Shown in pieces: positions 1 to 9,986 of a stretch of 64,000 nt of DNA. Below the pieces are notes generated by a model. The model saw nothing but the letters and a program-made list of their open reading frames with translations, searched no databases and was not told the origin of the DNA. Origin of the DNA: Psychrosphaera saromensis (GTDB lineage Bacteria; Pseudomonadota; Gammaproteobacteria; Enterobacterales; Alteromonadaceae); assembly GCF_002954545.1 (NCBI RefSeq), contig NZ_MSCH01000003.1:2209991-2273990 (forward strand), in the 5' to 3' direction. The position numbers were made by a program, and so were the translations under genes. Position 1 is the first letter of the stretch. Every line of letters starts with the position of its first letter.

Positions 1-11
1 AGGAACTATAG

Positions 12-2357
12 ATGAAAAGTCTAAATGTATTTAGAGCGCCAGTATTTAAAGTGTTCTCTATTATTGCAGCGGGTGTATTAATACAAGCGTGTGGTAATTC
101 AGATCCTCAAAACTCAACACAGGGGACAGAACAAATTACTCTTGAAGATATTTATAAAGATCACACATTCAGTAGCGAACCTAGTTCTTACTTCAGATGG
201 TTAAAGGATGGCTCTGGCTATACGGTTTTAGAAGAACGAGAAATTGCTGCAGATGAAGCCGAGAAAGTAGGTAGTGAAGCTGAGACTCAAAGCTCAGATG
301 AGCCGCAGGGTATTAGCGGTAGCGATATTGTGTTTTACGGCCCTGATGCAACAGGAAGAGAAGTACTTGTTGAATTTGAAAAGCTAATTCCAACGGGTGA
401 AAAAGAGCCTCTTTCTATCGAAGACTATCAATGGTCTAAAGATGGTAAATGGTTAATGGTATTTACCAATAGCGAAAAAGTATGGCGTTCGCGCAGTCGT
501 GGTGATTTTTGGGTGTTGAATTTAGAAACATCAGCCTTGTATCAACTTGGTGGAAAAACGCCTAAAGCCTCTAATTTAATGTTTGCTAAGTTTTCACCTG
601 ACAGCAAACGTATTGCTTATGTACAAGACAATAATATCTATACAGAAATGGTAGGAAAACAAACCGTTACTGCATTAACAACCGATGGTGATGAAAATAC
701 GGTTAATGGCAATTTTGACTGGGTTTATGAAGAAGAATTCTCAATTCGTGATGGTTTCCGTTGGAGCCCAGACAGTAAAAATATTGCTTACTGGCAACTA
801 GACACATCGGGTGTTAAATATTTCACCATGATCAACAACACTAAATCGCTTTATCCTGAGTTAACCGAATTTCCATATCCTAAAGCGGGTGAGCAAAACT
901 CAGCCGTTAAAGTTGGTGTGGTAAAACTTGCGGATAAAAAAACGCGTTGGGCTGAATTAGGTGGTGATAATCGTGACCGTTATATTCCTCGAATTAGCTG
1001 GGCTGGTAATGGTAAAAGTTTATTAATTCAAGATGTGAACCGTCCACAAAATCATAATGCCTTGTGGTTGTTTGACTGGGAAAGCAACAAATTAGACACG
1101 ATTTTAGAAGATAAGGACGATGCCTTTTTAGAATGGTTTTATGATGCTAAGTGGTCAGAAGATGGCGAATATTTTGTTTGGCACAGCGAACGTGACGGAT
1201 GGCGTCACCTTTACCGTGTATCTCGTGATGGAAAAACAATTGTTGATTTAACACCTGGCGAATACGACATTGTTGATATGTTAGCCATGAATGAAGAAAA
1301 CAACGCTCTTTACTTTACAGCATCACCTAAAGATCCAGGCCAAAGATATTTGTTTAAAGCAACGTTAGATGGTTCAGCAAAACCTGTTCGTGTAACACCT
1401 GAATCTGCAACAGGCTCTAACTCTTATTATATGTCACAAGATACATCTTGGGCTGTGCATACCCATTCTAGTTATGGTGTACCACCAACAAAACAGATAA
1501 TTAAAGTTGCCGATCATTCAACGGTTAAAGTATTAGTTGAAAACAAAGAATTAAAAGCAAAACTAGCTAAAGTAGAATTGCCAGCTCATGAGTTCTTTAA
1601 TGTAGCGGCTAAAGATGGCACTAAGTTAGATGGCTATATTATGTTCCCACCTAATATGGATAAATCTAAAAAATATCCGATCGTTTTTTATGTCTACGGC
1701 GAACCTTGGGGCTCTACAGTTCAAGACCGCTGGGAAGGCGGAAACTACTTATATAAATCTTTGTTAACGCAAAAAGGATTTATTGTAGCTTCGGTTGATA
1801 ACCGTGGTACTCGTGCTCCAAAAGGCCGAGATTGGCGCAAATCTATTTATAAAAAAATAGGTATTGTGACAGTGCAAGATCAAGCCGATGCACTTGATGC
1901 TATGGCCGAGCGTTGGTCGGTTATTGACACCGAACGTGTTGGTGTTTGGGGACATTCAGGAGGTGGTAGTTCAACGCTAAACCTGTTATTCCGCCATGGT
2001 GATAAATTCCATGTTGGTATCGCCTCTGCACCCGTTCCGGATATTCGTTTATACGATACTATTTACCAGGAGCGTTATGCGGGCAATCCAAATACAGACC
2101 CTGAAAGTTATGACAACAGTTCTCCGGTACATTTTGCTAAAAACCTAACGGGTAAACTATTATTAATTCACGGAACTGGAGATGACAATGTTCATTATCA
2201 GGGATCAGAGCGATTAATAAATGAGTTGGTAAAATACGATAAACAGTTTGAGTTTATGTCTTATCCAAACCGTTCTCATAGTTTACGTGAAGGCAAAGGA
2301 ACTAGCTTACACAGAGCCAGACTTATGGTTGGTTTCTTTGAAAAAAATCTTCTGTAA
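12..2357 (+). CDS. S9 family peptidase (dipeptidyl-peptidase IV type), lipoprotein
   Basis: Exported serine peptidase of the prolyl oligopeptidase/DPP IV family, expected to release N-terminal dipeptides from peptides in the periplasm or at the cell surface. The 781 residues start with a signal peptide ending in a lipobox (LIQAC, Cys about residue 27), so it should be lipid-anchored. Residues about 40-540 are the DPP IV beta-propeller and the C-terminal 240 residues the alpha/beta hydrolase. The nucleophile motif is GHSGGGS with Ser649; the Asp lies in HGTGDDNVH (residues 724/725) and the His in SHSLREG (His756). The usual DPP IV nucleophile motif is GWSYGG, so this is a divergent subgroup. 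The start has AGGA seven bases upstream and a terminator follows the gene. Family assignment is secure; substrate range is inferred. Confidence 0.93.
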   Translation: MKSLNVFRAPVFKVFSIIAAGVLIQACGNSDPQNSTQGTEQITLEDIYKDHTFSSEPSSYFRWLKDGSGYTVLEEREIAADEAEKVGSEAETQSSDEPQGISGSDIVFYGPDATGREVLVEFEKLIPTGEKEPLSIEDYQWSKDGKWLMVFTNSEKVWRSRSRGDFWVLNLETSALYQLGGKTPKASNLMFAKFSPDSKRIAYVQDNNIYTEMVGKQTVTALTTDGDENTVNGNFDWVYEEEFSIRDGFRWSPDSKNIAYWQLDTSGVKYFTMINNTKSLYPELTEFPYPKAGEQNSAVKVGVVKLADKKTRWAELGGDNRDRYIPRISWAGNGKSLLIQDVNRPQNHNALWLFDWESNKLDTILEDKDDAFLEWFYDAKWSEDGEYFVWHSERDGWRHLYRVSRDGKTIVDLTPGEYDIVDMLAMNEENNALYFTASPKDPGQRYLFKATLDGSAKPVRVTPESATGSNSYYMSQDTSWAVHTHSSYGVPPTKQIIKVADHSTVKVLVENKELKAKLAKVELPAHEFFNVAAKDGTKLDGYIMFPPNMDKSKKYPIVFYVYGEPWGSTVQDRWEGGNYLYKSLLTQKGFIVASVDNRGTRAPKGRDWRKSIYKKIGIVTVQDQADALDAMAERWSVIDTERVGVWGHSGGGSSTLNLLFRHGDKFHVGIASAPVPDIRLYDTIYQERYAGNPNTDPESYDNSSPVHFAKNLTGKLLLIHGTGDDNVHYQGSERLINELVKYDKQFEFMSYPNRSHSLREGKGTSLHRARLMVGFFEKNLL

Positions 2358-2404
2358 ATAAAGCTAATGAAATAGCTACTTTAGTGTAAATTTATAAAGT
2401 GCAT

Positions 2405-2441
2405 AAAAGGCGACGAACTGAAAAGTTAGTCGCCTTTTTTA
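2405..2441 (+). terminator. Rho-independent terminator after the S9 peptidase
   Basis: Arms AAAGGCGAC and GTCGCCTTT form a stem around a loop of about 14 bases, followed by a T run. Confidence 0.85.
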
Positions 2442-2519
2442 TTTGTCTTGGCCATAGAACCAATAAACAAATTGATTTAAGCTAGCGCCACAAATTAACT
2501 CAAAATTATAAGATTAGTC

Positions 2520-2810
2520 ATGGATAAAGAAACTGAAATTCAAGCTGCGGTATTTCGTCGTTTATTAGCGCATTTAGATAGTCGAAAAGATGTGCAAAAC
2601 ATAGAGTTGATGAACTTAGCGGGCTTTTGCCGAAACTGCTTTTCTAAATGGACAGTTCAAGAAGCTGAAAAGTTAGGTGTGGATGTAGAATTAGATACTG
2701 CCCGTGAACAGGTTTATGGCATGCCATACTCACAGTGGAAAGAAAAACATCAATTGCCAGCTACGCCAGAACAGTTAGCTCGTTTTGAAGAGCTTAATGC
2801 TAAAAAGTGA
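2520..2810 (+). CDS. DUF1244 family protein
   Basis: A 96-residue cytosolic protein. It carries the signature of the DUF1244 family of small helical proteins: VFRRLLAHLDSR, NLAGFCRNCFSKW and YGMPYSQWK. The conserved Cys pair in CRNC is present. The length is typical. No function has been established for the family as far as I know. It stands alone between a terminator and the histidine kinase gene and has only a weak ribosome binding site. Confidence 0.85.
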   Translation: MDKETEIQAAVFRRLLAHLDSRKDVQNIELMNLAGFCRNCFSKWTVQEAEKLGVDVELDTAREQVYGMPYSQWKEKHQLPATPEQLARFEELNAKK

Positions 2811-2966
2811 ATGCTAAAAATAGCGCTAAAATAAGTCGTACAAACAAAAATAATCATTGAAAATATTAGCAAAAAATTAATCTAATGCCATGCTATAAGC
2901 CTAAACACCAGAGACTAAATATCAAAATTTTAATAAACCGTAACGTATTCAGTAAAGGAATTCATC

Positions 2967-4634
2967 TTGAAATCAGCAACTAAGCCTTTAAATGAAAATG
3001 AACGCCTAAAAGCATTATTTGAATATGAAATCTTAGATACTGAATCAGAAAAAGCATTTGATGATTTAACCTTATTAGCATCGGAGATTTGCGGAACGCC
3101 AATATCTCTCATTAGCCTCGTCGACCCAGACAGGCAGTGGTTTAAATCTAAAGTGGGCATAGATGTTGAATCAACCGAACGTGATATCGCATTCTGCTCA
3201 CACGCCATTTTACAAGACGACTTATTTGAAGTTCAAAACGCATTAAAAGACGAACGTTTTTTTGATAACCCTTTAGTCACATCAGATCCTAATATTCGTT
3301 TTTACGCAGGCACGCCTTTAGTTTCTCCTAGTGGCCAAAAAATAGGTACCTTGTGTGTTATCAGTGATAAACCGAAAAAGTTAACAGGCAGCCAAAAGAA
3401 AGCATTAACCATATTGGGTAGGGAAGTTATTTCTCAGCTAGAGCTGAGAATAAATAATAAAAAGCTAGAGATAGCCAACAATTACAAAACCGAGTTTTTA
3501 TCAAATGCATCCCATGAAATACGCACACCATTAAATGCCATAATCGGTTTGTCGGGATTGATTTTAGAAAACAAAGAACTAAAAGAAAAGTTTGCTGAGC
3601 AATATGACTTTATCGAACAGATTGATTTTAGTGGTAAACAATTATTGAATATTATTAACTCCATTCTCGATTTAAGTAAAATTGAAGCGGGGAAAATGGA
3701 GTTAGAGCCAGTTGAATGTCATCTGTTGCAATACATCAATAATATATTTATTTCCCTGTCTGGAAAAGCCAAAACAAAAGCAATAAATTACAGCCAAGAA
3801 TATAGTGCCAACTTAGCTAACTCTGCGTCTAAATTACGGTCTGGATTAGCACTAGAACAGACACCTGAATTGGTGATTATTGATGAACCAAAGCTAGGGC
3901 AGGTGTTAACCAACATTTTAGGCAACGCGATAAAATTCACACCAGAGCATAAGTCGATAAAACTAACGGTGTCGGTTCACGATAATAAGCTAAATGTTAC
4001 CGTTACGGATGAAGGTGTTGGTATTAGTCCTGAAGAACAAGCGCTGTTATTTAATAAATACACTCAGGTTGGTTCAAATAAAGCGGAAGGAACAGGATTG
4101 GGGCTTTCTATTACGAAAGGGCTGATTGATCTGATGGGCGGAAGTATTAGCTTGGAAAGTGAACCTGGCAAAGGAACCTCGGTATCCTTTGAGTTACCTT
4201 TTGAAATCCCAGAAGTTACATCATCGATTAAAAAAGAGGCAAACCAGTTAGATTTAACCACACTTTCTAAATTATCTGTATTGGTGGTTGAAGATAACAA
4301 GGTAAATCAAATGGTGATAATGGCCATGCTCAAGTCGTTAAAGGTTACAGCTAATATGGTAGGCTCTGGTGAAGAGGCATTAGATGATTTAAAAACTCAT
4401 CAATACGATGTAATTTTGATGGATATCAATCTGCCAGGAATAGACGGCGTTGAAACCACACAGAAAATTAAAGCACTGAATATCCAAAGCTATGTATTGG
4501 CATTAACGGCAGATGTGTATAGAACGAGCGAAGATAAGAAGCTGTTTAATAACTTTTTAACTAAACCTATTTTACTCGATGATTTAAAAGATGCACTTTT
4601 ACAAGCCGTTGTGGAGTTAAAAGCTAGCATTTAA
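2967..4634 (+). CDS. GAF-domain hybrid sensor histidine kinase
   Basis: A 555-residue soluble signalling kinase with no membrane segment. An N-terminal GAF domain spans about residues 15-165, then HisKA with the H box NASHEIRTPLN (phosphoacceptor His183). A HATPase domain follows with N box NILGNAIKFT, G1 DEGVGIS and G2 GTGLGLSI. The C-terminal receiver domain (about 430-550) begins VVEDNKVNQ and its phosphoacceptor is Asp486 in LMDINLPG. GAF followed by a kinase suggests a cytoplasmic small-molecule or redox input, but the ligand cannot be read. The start is TTG, supported by AAAGGA seven bases upstream. No separate response regulator is adjacent, so signalling may be internal or go through an unlinked HPt protein. 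Confidence 0.92.
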   Translation: MKSATKPLNENERLKALFEYEILDTESEKAFDDLTLLASEICGTPISLISLVDPDRQWFKSKVGIDVESTERDIAFCSHAILQDDLFEVQNALKDERFFDNPLVTSDPNIRFYAGTPLVSPSGQKIGTLCVISDKPKKLTGSQKKALTILGREVISQLELRINNKKLEIANNYKTEFLSNASHEIRTPLNAIIGLSGLILENKELKEKFAEQYDFIEQIDFSGKQLLNIINSILDLSKIEAGKMELEPVECHLLQYINNIFISLSGKAKTKAINYSQEYSANLANSASKLRSGLALEQTPELVIIDEPKLGQVLTNILGNAIKFTPEHKSIKLTVSVHDNKLNVTVTDEGVGISPEEQALLFNKYTQVGSNKAEGTGLGLSITKGLIDLMGGSISLESEPGKGTSVSFELPFEIPEVTSSIKKEANQLDLTTLSKLSVLVVEDNKVNQMVIMAMLKSLKVTANMVGSGEEALDDLKTHQYDVILMDINLPGIDGVETTQKIKALNIQSYVLALTADVYRTSEDKKLFNNFLTKPILLDDLKDALLQAVVELKASI

Positions 4635-4717
4635 TATAAGTAGCTTATGTAAGCAGGCTTATAAAAATTAGCTCCGTACTCAGATCCCTACTAAGCTCAG
4701 CATTCAGCTCAGTACTA

Positions 4718-4741
4718 AGCTCACTTTACACAAAGTGAGCT
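4718..4741. terminator. Stem-loop between convergent genes
   Basis: Perfect 10-bp stem (AGCTCACTTT / AAAGTGAGCT) with loop ACAC, between the histidine kinase and kynA, which converge. There is no long T run, so its strength is uncertain. Confidence 0.6.
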
Positions 4742-4759
4742 GAAGTCGTTTAACAAGTC

Positions 4760-5608
4760 TTATAACTTAGTTCTTAGTTCCAACAACTCTGGGAAAAAAC
4801 TAATATCTAATGCTTTTTTCAGAAATGCCACACCAGAAGAACCACCGGTTCCCATCTTATTACCAATCACACGTTGCACTGTATACATATGTTTAAAGCG
4901 CCATTGCTGGAACGCATCTTCAATATCCATTAGCTTTTCCGCTAATTCATACAACTCAAAGTGTTTATCGGCATTTCGGTAAACTTCTAACCAGGCATTT
5001 AATACCGACTCATTACTTTGATACGGCTGATTAAAGTCGCGTTCAAGCATGCTGTTATCGATATCAAAACCAGATGCCGCCATGATTCTAATGACTTCAT
5101 CATAAATACTCGGGGCATTTGATATAGCGGTTAATTCATCATAAGCAGCAGAGTTACTTTCATGAACTTTGATCAAGGCTTGGTTTTTATTGCCTAATAA
5201 AAACTCCATCTTGCGATAACCATGGGATTGGAAACCAGAAGAGTGGCCTAACGAGTCACGAAATTTTAAATAATCCACCGGCGTTAAGGTAGATAAAATA
5301 TTCCAGGACTGGGTTAATTGAATGAAAATTTGTTTTACACGGGAGATAACTTTAAAGGCTGGGCCAAATTCAGCATTTTTTAACATGGTGACGGCCGCTG
5401 TTATTTCATGCCCAGCTAATTTTAACCAAAGCTCACTAGCTTGATGAATAACAATAAACAGCATTTCATCATGTTGATCAGATTGTGGTTGTTGTGCCGA
5501 CAGTATTTGTTCTAGGTTTAGGTAATCGGCATAAGACATATCGTCTTTAAAGTCTGTTTTTATAGAGTCTTCCATCTCACGATAGTTGCTCGAATAAGGA
5601 CACGACAT
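4760..5608 (-). CDS. kynA: Tryptophan 2,3-dioxygenase
   Basis: Haem enzyme that opens the indole ring of L-tryptophan with O2 to give N-formylkynurenine, the first step of the kynurenine pathway. The 282 residues carry the family's functional residues: distal His55 in VIHQASELW, substrate-binding Arg117 in YLKFRD, proximal haem ligand His240 in RFKHMYTVQR and Thr254 in the GTGGSSG loop. These match the numbering of the Xanthomonas enzyme. A strong AGGAG lies upstream of the ATG. No kynurenine formamidase or kynureninase gene is adjacent. The divergent neighbour is an NSS transporter, which may supply tryptophan. Confidence 0.95.
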   Translation of the reverse strand: MSCPYSSNYREMEDSIKTDFKDDMSYADYLNLEQILSAQQPQSDQHDEMLFIVIHQASELWLKLAGHEITAAVTMLKNAEFGPAFKVISRVKQIFIQLTQSWNILSTLTPVDYLKFRDSLGHSSGFQSHGYRKMEFLLGNKNQALIKVHESNSAAYDELTAISNAPSIYDEVIRIMAASGFDIDNSMLERDFNQPYQSNESVLNAWLEVYRNADKHFELYELAEKLMDIEDAFQQWRFKHMYTVQRVIGNKMGTGGSSGVAFLKKALDISFFPELLELRTKL

Positions 5609-5794
5609 TTGTTAACTCCTGTAAAAAGAACGTAATTTTTCTAACGCGAACGTTTATAAATTAAACATCTTTTATAGCTACTCTTAGCAGCACTTTAGCC
5701 TGAATCGTTAGAATTTAATAATGATAATAATTAAACATTTAGATAAATTTTACGAATGTGATAAAACAGTGTAATTTCTTTACAGTTTAAATTG

Positions 5795-5818
5795 ACTAAC
5801 AGTAAATATGACGTTAGT
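5795..5818. promoter_or_regulatory. Inverted repeat in the kynA/NSS transporter divergent region
   Basis: ACTAAC, 12 bases, GTTAGT in the AT-rich 346-bp gap between the two divergent genes. A TTGACT hexamer overlaps the left arm. It could be an operator shared by both genes; no regulator gene is adjacent. Confidence 0.3.
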
Positions 5819-5954
5819 TTCAACTTCCAATTTACAAACTGCATATTCTATCTATAAGCTCTGTCAGTTAGATAGGCAGCATGATTAATAAATACATAAG
5901 TAATGTGCACTAAACAAAGCATTAAAAATAATTATAATAAAAAAGGTGTCACCC

Positions 5955-7307
5955 ATGGCGGTTAGAGGTCAATTTTCATCTCGATTAGGATTCATACTCG
6001 CAGCTGCAGGTTCAGCTGTTGGTTTAGGTAATATCTGGGGATTTCCCACTCAAGTTGCAAGTAATGGTGGCGCAGCATTTGTATTGGTTTACCTAATACT
6101 TACTTTTATTGTTGCTTATCCAATCTTAATGGCTGAGTTAGTAATAGGTCGTCACTCTCAATCTAATATGGTTGATGCCCTGCAAAAAATATCAGCGGGT
6201 AACCTAGCTAAGAAAATTGGTGCAGGTACAGGTTACTGGGCATTAATAGTCGTAAGTTTAATTCTCAGTTTTTACATGATAGTTGCTGGCTGGATGATAG
6301 CTTACATGTTTCAAGCTGCCACTGAAGTGTTCGGCTGGTCTGAAGCATCAGCCTGGTTAACTGACTTTTCAACATCTAGAAACATAACTTTCAGTCTACT
6401 CTTTGCCTTTATGACTATTCTTATCGTATCTCGCGGTGTAAGTAGCGGTATAGAAAAATGGTCAAGCCGACTAATGCCAATGTTATTGGTATTAATCCTC
6501 TTGTTAATTGCTTATGTAAGCATGCAAAATGGTGCAGTCGATGGTTGGAAAGCGTATCTAGTTCCAGATTTTTCAAAAATATGGAGCGGTGACTTAATTT
6601 TAAGTGCCATGGGACAAGCATTCTTCTCCTTGTCATTAGGTGTTGGTTCAATGCTTATTTATGGCTCTTATGTGAGTAAAAAAGAAAACTTAGTGGTACT
6701 AGGCGCATCGGTTGCTTTGGTTGATGTTGGTATTGCTATTATGTCGGGCATGTTAATTATCCCTGCTATGTATGTAGCTTTGGCCAACGGCGTAACTATA
6801 TTTAATGAAGCTGGCCAGCTAATCGGCGGAGACCAGTTAATATTTACTGTTATTCCAGCCTTGTTTGACACTATGGGCAGTGCGGGCGATTACGTTGCCT
6901 TTGTATTTTTTGTATTAATGACAATAGCGGCATTAACCTCTTCAATTTCAATGTTAGAAGTACCAGTGGCTTATACAATTGAAAGTACTAAATTGGAACG
7001 TAAAAGTGCATCTTGGTTAATTGGCGTATTTGTCGCTTGTATTAGCTTAGTGCTGATATTTAACTTTGACGTCTTGTTTGGTTTAGTTATTACCTTAACC
7101 ACAAAATATAGCCAACCTCTGTTAGGTTTCATGTTATGTATATTCACAGGTTGGGTATGGAAACGTGACTCTATACTACAAGAGATTAAACAAGGCGCAG
7201 ACAATGTTGAAAATTCTGTGTTCTGGAAAATATGGCCTGTGTATGTTCGCTTTATTTGTCCATTAATTATTTTAGCTATGGCTTACCATACTATTTTTAT
7301 GAGCTAA
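5955..7307 (+). CDS. Sodium-dependent transporter, NSS/SNF family
   Basis: Inner-membrane Na+:solute symporter of the neurotransmitter:sodium symporter fold. The protein opens with the family signature RLGFILAAAGSAVGLGNIWGF, whose AAAGSAVGLGN unwound TM1 segment binds Na+ and substrate. About 11-12 hydrophobic segments follow over 450 residues, the usual length for bacterial members. I take ATG at 5955, with AAAGG eight bases upstream; a GTG at 5946 would add three residues but would overlap that site. It is divergent from tryptophan 2,3-dioxygenase, and bacterial NSS proteins include the tryptophan transporter TnaT, so tryptophan is a reasonable but unproven substrate. A terminator follows. 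Confidence 0.92.
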   Translation: MAVRGQFSSRLGFILAAAGSAVGLGNIWGFPTQVASNGGAAFVLVYLILTFIVAYPILMAELVIGRHSQSNMVDALQKISAGNLAKKIGAGTGYWALIVVSLILSFYMIVAGWMIAYMFQAATEVFGWSEASAWLTDFSTSRNITFSLLFAFMTILIVSRGVSSGIEKWSSRLMPMLLVLILLLIAYVSMQNGAVDGWKAYLVPDFSKIWSGDLILSAMGQAFFSLSLGVGSMLIYGSYVSKKENLVVLGASVALVDVGIAIMSGMLIIPAMYVALANGVTIFNEAGQLIGGDQLIFTVIPALFDTMGSAGDYVAFVFFVLMTIAALTSSISMLEVPVAYTIESTKLERKSASWLIGVFVACISLVLIFNFDVLFGLVITLTTKYSQPLLGFMLCIFTGWVWKRDSILQEIKQGADNVENSVFWKIWPVYVRFICPLIILAMAYHTIFMS

Positions 7308-7341
7308 ATCTCAGCTGTTATATTGGGCGAGTTCTCAAATT

Positions 7342-7370
7342 AAAAAAACCGACAGTTTGTCGGTTTTTTT
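7342..7370. terminator. Bidirectional rho-independent terminator
   Basis: Stem AAACCGACA / TGTCGGTTT with a 3-base loop, preceded by an A run and followed by a T run. It serves the transporter on + and probably the AraC gene on -. Confidence 0.85.
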
Positions 7371-7403
7371 ATGCCTGTTTCTTAATATATGCTGGTTATG
7401 CTA

Positions 7404-8288
7404 TTAATGACCATGACGGGAAAGGCGGTATTGTTTAGGCGATAAGCCCATTACATTTTTAAACAGACGAGAAAAATAATAAGGGTCTTCGTAACCTAAA
7501 ATAGTCGCTACATCTTTTATGGGTTTGCTCGACCTATCTAATAAGCCACAAGCGTGTTGTATCTTAATTTCCAAAAAATATTTCACTGGGCTAATACCAG
7601 TTGCCAATTGGAATTTTTTAGCAAAATGAAATTTGGAAAATCCCATATACATGGCCATTTCATCCAGTGATAGTTGTTTGGTGATGTTCTCTTCCAAAAA
7701 AGCATTAAAGGCAACTAAGTTAAAATCTTTCTGTTGGGTTAGTTGCGTGACAGGCAATTGCACGGTTAATAAGCTGAATATTTTTTTCAGTATGTTAGCT
7801 GCTAAAACAAAAGAGTTAAATTGATAGCCCTGGTGTCTGGTATCCATTAACTGCTCAAACTCTTGTTTGATTTGAACTGGATTTAATACTTGGATTTTTA
7901 AGTTGGACTTTGATAATCCAATAATATCCATAAATTGCACATACAAATGTCCATCCATGTGAACCCAATAAATACTCCAGGGCTGATTTTTATCTGCTTG
8001 ATATTGATGTGCTATGCCTTTGGGGATCATCAAAATGTCGTTTGCTTGAATATTTTGACTAAAGTTAGCAGAGGTGATCTTCCCTTTGCCTGCGGTGCAA
8101 AATATTAATAAGTGATCAGTATGCTGCAATCGTTTAATCGCATGGCCGTGCGCGTTTTCGTAATAGCCAAACGCCAATGGAAATAAACCTCGACTCACCA
8201 CACTTAATTCAAGTTGTTCAATCATAGGCTTAGGTATCAAGTAACGAATACTTGATTTAGGTAATGGCCAATTGGATGGGGCGCTCAT
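7404..8288 (-). CDS. mmsR: AraC-family regulator, MmsR-like
   Basis: Transcription factor of 294 residues. The N-terminal two thirds are a cupin-type effector domain (for example LLIFCTAGKGKI and ILMIPKGIAHQY). The C-terminal 100 residues are an AraC double helix-turn-helix ending in IKDVATILGYEDPYYFSRLF followed by KNVMGLSPKQYR, the classical family signature. It is divergent from mmsA. In Pseudomonas an AraC-type activator, MmsR, is encoded beside mmsAB and turns it on in response to valine-derived metabolites, so the same role is inferred here from position. The start has only a weak ribosome binding site; a later in-frame ATG about 22 codons in is possible. Confidence 0.85.
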   Translation of the reverse strand: MSAPSNWPLPKSSIRYLIPKPMIEQLELSVVSRGLFPLAFGYYENAHGHAIKRLQHTDHLLIFCTAGKGKITSANFSQNIQANDILMIPKGIAHQYQADKNQPWSIYWVHMDGHLYVQFMDIIGLSKSNLKIQVLNPVQIKQEFEQLMDTRHQGYQFNSFVLAANILKKIFSLLTVQLPVTQLTQQKDFNLVAFNAFLEENITKQLSLDEMAMYMGFSKFHFAKKFQLATGISPVKYFLEIKIQHACGLLDRSSKPIKDVATILGYEDPYYFSRLFKNVMGLSPKQYRLSRHGH

Positions 8289-8345
8289 AAATCTACCAAA
8301 CTTAATGAATTATTAACAAGATAGTCCATCAAAATAACAATTTAA

Positions 8346-8416
8346 TCAATGTTAAATCAATTAATGCTCTGCTTTAATTAGCTCCATTGAACTTGCTTGT
8401 ATTTACCAATGTTAAA
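8346..8416 (+). promoter_or_regulatory. Candidate operator half-sites upstream of mmsA
   Basis: The 11-base word YCAATGTTAAA occurs at 8346-8356 and again at 8406-8416, 60 bp apart (about six helical turns), in the AraC/mmsA divergent region. AraC-type proteins bind such direct repeats. No base-level proof is available. Confidence 0.3.
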
Positions 8417-8456
8417 AATGGCAGCAAGAAATAACTAAATTAGAAAAGGCATTAAC

Positions 8457-9974
8457 ATGAAACAAGTTCCTCTATTTATTGATGGTCAGTGGATATCGTC
8501 AAAATCAAAACGTGTGATTGATGTAACTAATCCTGCAACGCAAAAAGTCATTGCTCAAGTACCTTGTGCAACAATGGATGAAATGCAAAAAGCAATTTCA
8601 AGCGCAAAAGAAACGTTTAAAGTTTGGAAAGACAAACCAATAATGGAACGTGCTCGTGTGATGATGCGTTACGCTGCTTTATTAAAAGAACATCAAGAAG
8701 AGTTAGCTGGCATTATTTGTGAAGAATTAGGTAAAACCCATGAAGATGCAATGGGTGATGTTTGGCGTGGTATTGAAGTGGTTGAACACGCCGCTAACAT
8801 TCCATCTATGATGATGGGCGAAACGGTAGAAAATGTGGCTACCAGTATCGACACATATAGTTATACCCAACCATTAGGTGTTTGTGTTGGCATAACACCA
8901 TTTAATTTCCCCGCGATGATCCCACTTTGGATGTTCCCACTATCTATTGCTTGCGGTAATACCTTTATTTTAAAACCGTCGGAACAAGATCCATTATGTC
9001 CAACGCGTTTAGCTGAATTGTTTGAACAAGCGGGCGCGCCAAAAGGTGTATTACAAGTAGTACACGGCGACAAAGAACAAGTTGACGTTTTATTGCATGA
9101 TGAAGCAGTAAAAGCGATTTCTTTTGTTGGCTCGGTAAGTGTTGGTCAGTACATTTACAAAACCGCGACGGACAACATGAAACGTGTTCAATCCTTCTTA
9201 GGTGCTAAAAACCATATGGTTGTTATGCCAGATGCTAATAAAGCGGCGGTTATTAACAACATTGTTGGTGCATCGGTAGGCGCCGCGGGTCAACGTTGTA
9301 TGGCAATTTCGGTTGCTGTATTTGTTGGTTCAGCCAAAGAATGGATACCTGAGATAAAAGAAAAATTAGCCTCAGTACGTCCAGGTCATTACACAGATTC
9401 TGAAGCGGCTTATGGTCCACAAATAACACCTGCTGCAAAAAATAGAATAGAAGACTTAATTGCCATTGGTAAAAAGGAAGGTGCTAATTGTGTACTTGAT
9501 GGGTCAAACTTTAAAGTTGCAGGGTTTCCTGACGGTAACTGGGTTGGACCAACTATGTTTACTGATGTTTCGACAGAGATGGAAATATACAAACAAGAAA
9601 TTTTTGGACCTGTGTTCTTAACTATGAACGTAGACTCGTTAGATGATGCAATAGAGCTGATTAATGCAAACCCTTACGGCAACGGTACCTCTATTTTCAC
9701 CTCTTCTGGTTTTGCGGCTCGTAAATACCAACATGAAATTGAAGTAGGCCAAGTAGGAATTAACATTCCAATTCCAGTGCCATTACCATTTTTCTCGTTT
9801 ACTGGCTGGAAAGGGTCTTTTGCGGGAGACCAACATGCTTACGGAAAACAAGCCGTTAAGTTTTATACGGAAACGAAAACCATCACCGCTCGTTGGTATG
9901 ACGATAGCTCAGATAAGAATAATGCAGACGAGTCTGCTGATGCAGGGCCAAATATGTCAATTTCACTAAAATAA
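8457..9974 (+). CDS. mmsA: Methylmalonate-semialdehyde dehydrogenase (CoA-acylating)
   Basis: Converts methylmalonate semialdehyde to propionyl-CoA with NAD+ and CoA, the last step of valine catabolism. The 505 residues have the aldehyde dehydrogenase fold: the cofactor loop [13 protein letters not shown], the [11 protein letters not shown] segment, and the catalytic Cys281 in the MMSDH-specific GQRCMA motif. The end of the core ([19 protein letters not shown]) is typical. It is followed by about 24 extra polar residues rich in Asp and Asn, which I do not recognise as a family feature. It is the first gene of the operon; the acyl-CoA dehydrogenase starts 12 bases after its stop. The ribosome binding site AAAAGG precedes the ATG. 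Confidence 0.95.
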   Translation: MKQVPLFIDGQWISSKSKRVIDVTNPATQKVIAQVPCATMDEMQKAISSAKETFKVWKDKPIMERARVMMRYAALLKEHQEELAGIICEELGKTHEDAMGDVWRGIEVVEHAANIPSMMMGETVENVATSIDTYSYTQPLGVCVGITPFNFPAMIPLWMFPLSIACGNTFILKPSEQDPLCPTRLAELFEQAGAPKGVLQVVHGDKEQVDVLLHDEAVKAISFVGSVSVGQYIYKTATDNMKRVQSFLGAKNHMVVMPDANKAAVINNIVGASVGAAGQRCMAISVAVFVGSAKEWIPEIKEKLASVRPGHYTDSEAAYGPQITPAAKNRIEDLIAIGKKEGANCVLDGSNFKVAGFPDGNWVGPTMFTDVSTEMEIYKQEIFGPVFLTMNVDSLDDAIELINANPYGNGTSIFTSSGFAARKYQHEIEVGQVGINIPIPVPLPFFSFTGWKGSFAGDQHAYGKQAVKFYTETKTITARWYDDSSDKNNADESADAGPNMSISLK

Positions 9975-9986
9975 GTCGGGTCTCTC

